Source: Treponema sp. | Lineage (GTDB): Bacteria > Spirochaetota > Spirochaetia > Treponematales > Treponemataceae | NCBI GenBank assembly: GCA_017934745.1 | Contig: JAGBIY010000045.1 | Coordinates: forward strand, 62,001-126,000 | Length of the DNA: 64,000 nucleotides | Reading direction: 5' to 3' | Part shown: positions 1 to 6,645 of the stretch, one piece after another | How the letters are laid out: every line of letters begins with the position of its first letter | How positions within the stretch are numbered: position 1 is the stretch's first letter | Made by a program: the position numbers and the translations under genes | The notes under the pieces: generated by a model | What the model was told of the DNA's origin: nothing | The model's database searches: none | What the model saw: only the letters and a program-made list of their open reading frames with translations

Positions 1-1205
1 CCCGTTTCGTCCAGCTGCTTCTTCCATCTGGCGTGGGCCGCGTCCCTTGAAACAAGAATCTTTCCCGAAAGCAAAAGTCTGTCTCCCGGTTTCGCCCCCT
101 TGAGCTGTTCGAGGACTGACTGCATTCCCTTTGACGTGTCGATTTTCCTCTCGCTTCCATCGCTCTCTGGGGTGCTTTCCGCGAATTTCACGGCATCGCT
201 GAATCCTTCTATTGAACTTGGATTTTCCACGGTCTTTTCAAGGTAGAAGCCTTCGTCGGTGACGAACGCCTTGAGGTTCCTGTGCGCCGAGCACGACACT
301 CCGAACGAAATCGGACAGCTCGCTCCGTGGCGGGGAAGCCTTACCACGACTGCGTTCAATGCGAACGCGCTTCCGCCAAACTGCGCTCCGTATCCGCTCT
401 TTGCCGCAATCTCCATCGCCTTCTCCTCAAGCTCCCTGTCCCGGAATGCGTTCGGGTTCGGCTCGTATGTGAGGTCGTCGTAGGCTCCCATCGTGGCGAG
501 CTTGAGCGTGAGAAGGTTCTGCTCCGGGCTTAGTCCGCCTGCGACGATTCCGATTGTGTACGGCGGGCAGGCTGATGTCCCGAAGTGCGATATCTGCTCT
601 TCCATGAGGGCGGTGAATTTCTCTTTCGTGAGGAATGCCTTTGTGCCCTGTATGAAACTCGTCTTGTTCGATGAGCCGCCGCCTTTCGCGCAGAAAATCA
701 TGCCCATCGATTTTTCAGGCAGGCTTTTTATGAACGGCGGAGTGGGGGCGAGCGCCGCGCCGGCCGTGAAGAGTGAGATTTGAGCCGGCATGTTGTTCTT
801 CGGGTCGAATTCGTCGTAGAAATTTTTCGGAACGCTCGTGGAGAATCGGAGCTTGCGTTCGTCGTATGTTTTTCTCGCGCCTTCCGAAAGGGACTCGCAT
901 TCGCCTTTTTGCGAGATGAATCCGCTTTTTTTCCAGCCGAATATGTTCGCGATTCCCGTGTCCTGGCAGAGCGGGAATTTGCCTTCCGACGCGGTCTGGG
1001 CGTTTTTCAGTATGCACGCGCAAACGTACCTGTCGTTGTCGCTCTCGTCTTTTGAAAGGGCGGCTTTTATGACCGACTCTATGTGCTCTTTCGTGAATGT
1101 GAACGAAAGCCTGGAGAATGCTCTCTCCGCTGTCTTTTCGAGGATGTCCTCTCCGTTTTCAATTGGGAAGAAATCGAAGTTGCTTTGAATGTCTGACTGT
1201 TTCAT
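1..1205 (-). CDS. Class I fumarate hydratase (Fe-S), C-terminal end outside the window
   Basis: Reading the minus strand from the ATG at 1205 gives about 400 residues, open to the window edge, so the 3' end is missing. The translation has landmarks of the iron-sulfur class I fumarase/tartrate dehydratase family: an early ALCQDTG segment whose Cys is an expected cluster ligand, GGGSSNK, and a later HFGTSACPPYTIGIVAGG stretch. The enzyme interconverts fumarate and malate. It seems to be a single-chain (alpha plus beta) form because the reading frame continues past the alpha-type region. No neighbour on the same strand is visible. Family assignment is firm; fumarase versus another hydro-lyase substrate is not decided by sequence alone. 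Confidence 0.85.
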   Translation of the reverse strand, partial: MKQSDIQSNFDFFPIENGEDILEKTAERAFSRLSFTFTKEHIESVIKAALSKDESDNDRYVCACILKNAQTASEGKFPLCQDTGIANIFGWKKSGFISQKGECESLSEGARKTYDERKLRFSTSVPKNFYDEFDPKNNMPAQISLFTAGAALAPTPPFIKSLPEKSMGMIFCAKGGGSSNKTSFIQGTKAFLTKEKFTALMEEQISHFGTSACPPYTIGIVAGGLSPEQNLLTLKLATMGAYDDLTYEPNPNAFRDRELEEKAMEIAAKSGYGAQFGGSAFALNAVVVRLPRHGASCPISFGVSCSAHRNLKAFVTDEGFYLEKTVENPSSIEGFSDAVKFAESTPESDGSERKIDTSKGMQSVLEQLKGAKPGDRLLLSGKILVSRDAAHARWKKQLDET

Positions 1206-1295
1206 TCTTAGATTATCGATTTTTAACCCGTGTTTTTCAATAAACACGCCCTGCGTTCTCTCTTCCATTATTGGCGGAAAAATCCAAAATTTCTC

Positions 1296-1324
1296 TTGAC
1301 AAAAATCAATTTGTCGATTATCCT
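1296..1324 (+). promoter_or_regulatory. Sigma70-type promoter for the tRNA-Val/tRNA-Pro unit
   Basis: TTGACA (1296-1301) is followed after 17 bases by TATCCT (1319-1324), 14 bases before the first tRNA base. Spacing and position fit a vegetative promoter. Confidence 0.6.
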
Positions 1325-1338
1325 ATTGTACATTCGTT

Positions 1339-1414
1339 GGGCAGTTAGCTCAGTTGGTAGAGCCCCTGGTTTACACCCAGGTTGTCGGGAGTTCGAGTCT
1401 CTCACTGCCCACCA
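1339..1414 (+). tRNA. tRNA-Val (anticodon UAC)
   Basis: A cloverleaf can be drawn: acceptor GGGCAGT pairs with ACTGCCC, D-arm AGCTCAGTTGGTAGAGC, anticodon stem CCTGG/CCAGG with loop TTTACAC (anticodon TAC), T-arm with GTTCGAGTC. The terminal ACCA is encoded at 1411-1414. The next tRNA begins at the following base. Confidence 0.95.
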
Positions 1415-1487
1415 CGGGATGTAGCGCAGCTGGTAGCGCGCTTGGTTTGGGACCAAGATGTCGCAGGTTCGATCCCTGTCATCCCGA
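1415..1487 (+). tRNA. tRNA-Pro (anticodon UGG)
   Basis: Acceptor CGGGATG pairs with CATCCCG; the anticodon stem CTTGG/CCAAG encloses TTTGGGA (anticodon TGG); the T-loop contains GGTTCGATCC. Unlike its neighbour it has no encoded CCA. It starts directly after tRNA-Val and must be processed from the same transcript. Confidence 0.95.
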
Positions 1488-1488
1488 T

Positions 1489-1518
1489 ACCGTCAGATTC
1501 GTCTGGCGGTTTTTTTTC
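1489..1518 (+). terminator. Intrinsic terminator after the tRNA pair
   Basis: ACCGTCAGA, a TTCG loop and TCTGGCGGT form a 9-bp stem followed directly by a run of T. Confidence 0.9.
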
Positions 1519-1622
1519 GCTTTTTCATTCGCGCTGCGTTTTTGGCTGTCCGCATTCGCATTCAAGTTTTCATCGATTTTACATGTTTATGAACGCTTTT
1601 CTTTTTGGTAGAATCAAATTCT

Positions 1623-3446
1623 ATGGATACTAGAAAATTGTCTAAAATCGCGTTTGCATGCTTCTGCCTGTCATTCGTGTTTTCGCTGACGTCCCTCTCT
1701 TTTCATTCGGACGTCTCGTTTTTCGCTTTTCCGCTGGCTGCGGCCTTCTCATTGATTCTGGCGCATTTCGCTTTGAAAAGACTTTTCAGGCTTGGTGGCG
1801 TCTCCGTTCCCGACGAGGATGCCGGGCGGGCTGTGCACGTGCCTGTGGTGAGGGTGCTCCTCCAGTACCTTCCGTATGTGCTCTTGATTTCGTTCGTCCT
1901 GAGAAGGGCGGGGGAGAGCGGCACGCCGTTCGCCCTCGATGTTGTGCAGGTCGTCCTTTGGCTTTTGGTGTCGGTGCTTGCGATAGTGGTCCTTCACTTC
2001 CTCGGTTCTAAGAGGCTCAAGAGGACCGCTCCGAACTGGAACCAGTTCCTCGTTGACAAAAAATACGCCGAGAAGAAGGCCGGCAGAAGCTTCTTCCGCT
2101 GGCTCCTCTCCGAGATTGTCAGCTGGATTGACGCTCTGGTGCAGGCTGTGTTCATGGTGCTTTTGCTGAACATTTTCATCGTGCAGCTCTACGAGATTCC
2201 GTCGGAGTCGATGGTCCCTGAATTCCTCGTGAAGGACAGGGTCGTGGTGTTCAAGTTCCTCAACGGCCCTAAATTCCCTCTTTCCGACGTGGGGCTTCCG
2301 TATATGAAAAATTACGACAGGGGCGATATCGTGGTCTTCAGAAATCCGCACTACTCGGCGGACAGAAAGTCCGAGGTGAGGACGTTCCTTAGCCAGCTCG
2401 TCTACATGTGCACTCTCACCATGAAGAACATCAACGTGGACGCGGACGGAAAACCGAAGGCCGATCCTTTGGTCAAGCGCGTTGTCGGCGTTCCGGGCGA
2501 GCAGCTGATGATGCAGGACGGAATCCTCTATTCGAGGACGGAAGGCTCGAACGAGTTCAAGAAGGTGGATTTGGATTCTTCCTACGCCTGCTGGAATTTG
2601 AACGGAGTCAAGAGCGGGGTGAAGGAGGGCATACGCGAATTCCCGCTTTCACAGAACAGCTACGAGTCCATGCTTGAGGTGGAGTCGATGAGGAATTCGT
2701 TCGATTTGGATTCCGCCAAGAAGACTTGCTCTGATTTGGCTGTTGAGTTCGATTCCCTTGTTTCGTCTCTGGAATCGCATGATGGTGCGGATTTCTCCCT
2801 TTCTCCGAACGAGATGAGCGTTTTCTTCATAGACAGCGCGTCCATGTTCGCCTCTTCGCCTTTGCTTCAGAACGTCAGGCAGATTTCGGCGGAGTTGGTT
2901 TCAAATTCTGCAGGAAGGGCTTGGTACAAAAAGTTCCTTCTTTCATGGGTTGATTCCGTCCCTGATTTCAAAGGTGACTTGTATTCCGAGGCCAATTTCA
3001 AGCTCAACGTGATGATGAAAATCTCCATCGCGAAGATGATGAACAGGTACGTCATGTTCTACAGCGAGAAAGTCCAGACTTCCGAGTGGCAGAACGACGT
3101 CGCGCTTTCGTCTGCAATCGCCGATTTGGACAAGCTCGTCGGGTATGTCTCTCTTTTGGACAGGCGGAACATGCCAATCTTCCCAGCGAACGCCGAGGAC
3201 GGAAGCCCCCGCTACATTCCAGACGGAAGCTACTTCATGATGGGCGACAACCGCTTCAACTCTCTCGACATGCGCCATTCCTACGAGTCGTGGACGGTTC
3301 CTCTCACGCCTTTCGACGAGTACAGCGTGACGTACTCCACCGACATGGCTCCTCAGTATGTCGACAAGAGCCGGATGCTCGGAACGACCGCCTACAGGTT
3401 CTGGCCGGTGTCGAGAAAGGGCGTTCCCGGACACACTGGAATGTGA
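1623..3446 (+). CDS. lepB: Signal peptidase I, with a long insertion in the catalytic domain
   Basis: Membrane serine protease that removes signal peptides after Sec export. Several N-terminal hydrophobic segments precede the family boxes: PSESMVPEF with the nucleophilic Ser near residue 196, DPLVKRVVGVPGE with the general-base Lys near 285, and MMGDNRFNSLDMRHS near 540. About 230 residues lie between the last two boxes, far more than in a typical enzyme, so the 607-residue protein is unusually large. I start at ATG 1623; a TTG 18 bases upstream is in frame. A possible TTTATG-17-TAGAAT promoter (1586-1614) ends 8 bases before this ATG, which would make the message nearly leaderless. Confidence 0.9.
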   Translation: MDTRKLSKIAFACFCLSFVFSLTSLSFHSDVSFFAFPLAAAFSLILAHFALKRLFRLGGVSVPDEDAGRAVHVPVVRVLLQYLPYVLLISFVLRRAGESGTPFALDVVQVVLWLLVSVLAIVVLHFLGSKRLKRTAPNWNQFLVDKKYAEKKAGRSFFRWLLSEIVSWIDALVQAVFMVLLLNIFIVQLYEIPSESMVPEFLVKDRVVVFKFLNGPKFPLSDVGLPYMKNYDRGDIVVFRNPHYSADRKSEVRTFLSQLVYMCTLTMKNINVDADGKPKADPLVKRVVGVPGEQLMMQDGILYSRTEGSNEFKKVDLDSSYACWNLNGVKSGVKEGIREFPLSQNSYESMLEVESMRNSFDLDSAKKTCSDLAVEFDSLVSSLESHDGADFSLSPNEMSVFFIDSASMFASSPLLQNVRQISAELVSNSAGRAWYKKFLLSWVDSVPDFKGDLYSEANFKLNVMMKISIAKMMNRYVMFYSEKVQTSEWQNDVALSSAIADLDKLVGYVSLLDRRNMPIFPANAEDGSPRYIPDGSYFMMGDNRFNSLDMRHSYESWTVPLTPFDEYSVTYSTDMAPQYVDKSRMLGTTAYRFWPVSRKGVPGHTGM

Positions 3447-3499
3447 TTCTTTTGCGCGCAAAAAAAATGCGGGTGTTTTTACGAAAGGTATGCTGACAA

Positions 3500-3597
3500 G
3501 TAGGGCTGAGCGTAGTCGAAGCCCGTTCATTGTCATGCAAAAATAGGTCATTTCGACTTCGCTCAATGACCGCTTTCGACTTCGCTCAATGACCGCA
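3500..3597. repeat. REP-like repeat cluster at the left edge of the island
   Basis: GGGCTGAGCGTAGTCGAAGCCC (in two parts, 3501-3525) is a small palindrome-like unit. It is followed by two near-identical direct copies of TTTCGACTTCGCTCAATGAC at about 3551 and 3574, which resemble the complement of the first unit. The sequence type is that of short interspersed palindromic repeats; copy number elsewhere cannot be judged here. Confidence 0.55.
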
Positions 3598-3604
3598 GGA
3601 AAAT

Positions 3605-3787
3605 AATTTTGAACTTGAAAAGCTCTGCATCCAAAATGACGAAAAAATCCGCTCGCTGCAGGAAGAAGCGCGCTTAAAGGATGCAGCATCAAAATCAAAA
3701 GATGAAAAAGCCCAGCTTTTAAAAGAGCACAACAGCGATTTTAAAAACATATTTATCAATTTTCCCAGTCATCTGGAATACGGCTGA
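3605..3787 (+). pseudogene. Remnant of a coiled-coil protein
   Basis: The frame 3605-3787 encodes a charged, heptad-like stretch (LEKLCIQNDEKIRSLQEEA, then KDEKAQLLKEHNSDFKN) with no credible start codon or ribosome binding site. Its last 32 bases run antisense into the 3' end of the 747-residue gene. It is probably the truncated tail of a longer gene lost at the island boundary. A chance frame is possible but the composition argues for former coding sequence. Confidence 0.35.
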
Positions 3788-5999
3788 AATAGTCTTCAAA
3801 GGACTCGTTCAGAAGTCTTCTGCTCTCAAAATCCGCCGTCCTCCTGTAGTCGATTCTGTAGATTGGGGTGCTCGGCTGAGTCAAATCCGCAAAGAGGATG
3901 AAATTCCGCTTGAAGCCGAACGGGACGCAGTTCCTCCGCCATAAATCCTTGAAGCCTATGATGTGCTTGAAGTTCACACGATTCAAACATGTTATTTGCT
4001 TGCCGTCTTTTTTATCAAGATATTCAAAACAATAAGCACCGTCCTTGAATCTCTCAAATGAATCGGGGAGCCTTTTTATTATCTCTTCCGTGTCGATGAA
4101 CATATGGTTTTGCCCTTCCGCGATTTCCATCACCTTTCCGGTCGCATCTTCTCTTGTCTCCAAATCTATGACCTTGAAAGGCGGCTTTATGTCCATTACA
4201 TAAACCGCATCGAAAGTGCTCTCAAGGCTCGAAAATGTGACCCTCTCAAAAACAGTTTTCCCCGTGCCTTCTATTTTGTACCTGTTCCGCAATGTGTAGT
4301 CTTCAATTTTGCTTTCTTCAGTAAAAGACTCTTTTGCAAAGTATCTATCATATTTTTTTTGAAAGTTATTTGCTGAAAACTCATCCATCAGAGCTGTTGC
4401 CAAATCCTTTATGTTGAGGAAGTCCGTGTAGACGTTGTTCGAGCATTTTATCGCGTCTTGCAGCGCATTTTGAAACCTGGACACATTTCTAAACTGTTCA
4501 TGGACAAGGGCGTTGTTGTTTTTGCAGAATTCAAAATTCTTAGCATTGTCCTTACATCTTTTTATATTTGTTCTTATATGTCCACAAATACTTGGCAACT
4601 TCACATTCTCACAAAATTCAGCGAATCTTTCTTCAACAACCCCGTCCTTGCACCAGCGCGGGTTCTTCTTTGCGAGGAAGCGGTCCAGGGTTTGGCTGAG
4701 CCTCCCGTACTCCGCTTCCGAAATTTCAAGCGTCTCCTCGTCGTCTTCCCCGTAGCCTTCGGGGAGGTTCTTGCGCTCCTGGGCTTTCCTGTATTCTAAT
4801 GTGTCAAAGTCGAAGCCTTTGTCGCCCTCCTCGAAGTCCTGCTCCGGTATTATGTTCGGGATGCCGTTGTCTTTGCAGAACCGGTCGAATTCCTGGTAGA
4901 GCCTTCCGTCATAAAGAAAGTCTTGGATTCTTTCCAACTCTTTTTTTGAGACTCCGCAAACATCCCAAATTCCAAATTCTTTTTTCAAGTATTCGACAAA
5001 TCTCTTGTCATCTTTTGCCTCTTTTTCTGTATAGAGATATTGTGAATAATGAGATTCCATTTTTGCAATTTGATATTTTTTCCCCTCAAACCGCTCGACA
5101 GTTTCCATAAAGTGATAGTCAACGGAATTGTTGTAAATGCCCTCATGATAGCAGAAGGTCCAAAACTTTTTCCAGCTCGGCGTCTTCCTCAGAATCTCAT
5201 ACATCTCGTCCATCTGCTTTGGGGTTATGAAATACGTGACCTCATCCAGTATTTCCGTCCCAAAGTCCTGTTCCTCGTTTATCCGCTCCGCCAAGACTTT
5301 GGGCGCGTATATGAACTCGACTCCCCGGTACTTGAAGCAGAGTATGCTGTAGAGCCTGCCTTTGTACTTGGTCGCCATCTTCACGTCGAAGTCGATTCTG
5401 TCGGATTCTTCGATTTCAATGGATTTTTCTTTTTCTTCCTCTTCCTCTTCCCAATCCTCGTTGAGGACTTTTACGTTTTCCACAAAACTTTCGACGCTTT
5501 CTGCCAAAATTGTCGAGTTTGCAACCAGGCTGTCGTAATCTCCATCTGGAATTGCGCCCTGCTTGTTGTATTTGTAGATGGGCGAGGCTTCGTTGTTTCT
5601 CTCATAGAAGATTTTATGTTTCTCGTAATGCCCAATGTCTACATAGCCTTTGTCCAATAGTTTCTGATACTCCATTTTGTATTGGCTGTATTTTGGGCTT
5701 GTGAGCACTCCTTTCTTGCCATTGAAAGAATAGACATTAAAAAAGTTTGAATAGTATTCTGTTTTTTCAAGAAGTTTTTTGTTCATTGTTTTTTCGACTG
5801 TTTCACAAAATACAATGCCAGTGTCTTCCATGTATTTCCTGAACTCGTTCGTTACATCTTTGTTCTCGTTTTCTTCGATGATTTTGTATGGCGAAGTGAC
5901 TTTGTACATTGCAAGCTCAGCAAAGATGTCGTCGAAATTATCCGATTCCTCGTAATAAAAAAAACAAGATTCGTCTTCTATTCTGTATTTCGGTGTCAT
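3756..5999 (-). CDS. Unknown 747-residue protein divergent from the CIS operon
   Basis: I do not recognise a family. There is no signal peptide or membrane segment. The sequence is acidic and Phe/Tyr-rich, with an Asp/Glu-rich low-complexity stretch near residue 200. Three internal segments share an F-x-x-F-C pattern (KKFWTFCYHEGI, QEFDRFCKDNGI, ERFAEFCENVKL), suggesting degenerate repeats. The N-terminal segment (YRIED...VTSPYKIIEENENKDVT) also resembles a C-terminal one (YKIEGTG...IKPPFKVIDLETREDAT), so the protein may have duplicated end domains. It shares a 5' intergenic region with the CIS operon, which suggests but does not prove a link in regulation or function. Confidence 0.75.
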   Translation of the reverse strand: MTPKYRIEDESCFFYYEESDNFDDIFAELAMYKVTSPYKIIEENENKDVTNEFRKYMEDTGIVFCETVEKTMNKKLLEKTEYYSNFFNVYSFNGKKGVLTSPKYSQYKMEYQKLLDKGYVDIGHYEKHKIFYERNNEASPIYKYNKQGAIPDGDYDSLVANSTILAESVESFVENVKVLNEDWEEEEEEKEKSIEIEESDRIDFDVKMATKYKGRLYSILCFKYRGVEFIYAPKVLAERINEEQDFGTEILDEVTYFITPKQMDEMYEILRKTPSWKKFWTFCYHEGIYNNSVDYHFMETVERFEGKKYQIAKMESHYSQYLYTEKEAKDDKRFVEYLKKEFGIWDVCGVSKKELERIQDFLYDGRLYQEFDRFCKDNGIPNIIPEQDFEEGDKGFDFDTLEYRKAQERKNLPEGYGEDDEETLEISEAEYGRLSQTLDRFLAKKNPRWCKDGVVEERFAEFCENVKLPSICGHIRTNIKRCKDNAKNFEFCKNNNALVHEQFRNVSRFQNALQDAIKCSNNVYTDFLNIKDLATALMDEFSANNFQKKYDRYFAKESFTEESKIEDYTLRNRYKIEGTGKTVFERVTFSSLESTFDAVYVMDIKPPFKVIDLETREDATGKVMEIAEGQNHMFIDTEEIIKRLPDSFERFKDGAYCFEYLDKKDGKQITCLNRVNFKHIIGFKDLWRRNCVPFGFKRNFILFADLTQPSTPIYRIDYRRTADFESRRLLNESFEDYFSRIPDDWEN

Positions 6000-6051
6000 T
6001 TTGTGTTTTGCTCCTTTTTAGCTGTTTTTAAGACCTCGTCCAATTCACGTT

Positions 6052-6129
6052 CGTCCCATCTTTTAGGAGACAGAAAGCATCTTAAAAAAAAAAATTTTTT
6101 TCAAGATGGTTTTTGTCTCCACGATGGGA
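6052..6129. promoter_or_regulatory. Long imperfect inverted repeat between divergent genes
   Basis: Three nested arm pairs are visible: TCCCATC (6054-6060) with GATGGGA (6123-6129), GGAGACAGAAA (6066-6076) with TTTTTGTCTCC (6110-6120), and GCATCTT (6077-6083) with AAGATGG (6103-6109), around an A/T-only centre. It lies about 50 bases from the start of the 747-residue gene and 55 bases before the CIS promoter. It could be an operator or a 5' leader structure. As a terminator it would be oddly placed. Confidence 0.5.
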
Positions 6130-6183
6130 ATTTTCTTTTTTTATTTATAACAAAAAATTATCTAGTTTTTTTCTTGAAAGTAC

Positions 6184-6214
6184 TTGACAAAAGAAAAAAA
6201 AAAAAAACTAGACT
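6184..6214 (+). promoter_or_regulatory. Candidate promoter of the CIS operon
   Basis: A perfect TTGACA (6184-6189) is followed by an A-tract and TAGACT (6209-6214). The spacing of 19 is long but tolerable over a poly-A spacer. The gp25 ATG follows at 6226. There is no good ribosome binding site, so the message may be short-leadered. Confidence 0.45.
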
Positions 6215-6225
6215 CTATTACAAAT

Positions 6226-6645
6226 ATGGGGAAGAGCATTTTAGGAAAGGGAATAGCATTTCCAGTTGGAACTGATATTCATGGAAAAATAAAAATGTCA
6301 GGCTATGAAAAAAGTGTCGAGGAATCGATAAGGATAATCCTTGGCACAACTCCTGGCGAGAGAGTAATGCAGCCAGAGTTCGGATGCAAAATCAATGACA
6401 TATTGTTTTCATCGAATTCGGGAAAGACAATAGAGCTTGCGGTTCACTACATCAAAGAAGCGATTGTGAGATGGGAACCAAGAGTGATATTAAAAAATGT
6501 GGAAGGCGAATCTGATTCTGAAAATGAGAGTCAAGTTAATATGAAAATCGAATATGAGATTCGATCTGTAAATACTTTTTTCAATATGGTTTATCCATTT
6601 TATTTGGAGAGGGGCGAACGTGATTCCAAAGGTCAACTTAGATGA
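6226..6645 (+). CDS. gp25/GPW-like baseplate wedge protein of a contractile injection system
   Basis: About 139 residues matching the T4 gp25 / GPW family (Afp9-like): GKGIAFPV near the start, VEESIRIILGTTPGERVMQPEFG, then NDILF, the hallmark of the sheath-nucleating baseplate component. It initiates sheath assembly in phages, R-pyocins, T6SS and extracellular CIS. A TTG at 6184 is in frame but coincides with the -35 element, so I take ATG 6226. It is the first gene of the CIS operon and overlaps the GTG start of the baseplate J-like gene by 26 bases. Confidence 0.85.
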   Translation: MGKSILGKGIAFPVGTDIHGKIKMSGYEKSVEESIRIILGTTPGERVMQPEFGCKINDILFSSNSGKTIELAVHYIKEAIVRWEPRVILKNVEGESDSENESQVNMKIEYEIRSVNTFFNMVYPFYLERGERDSKGQLR

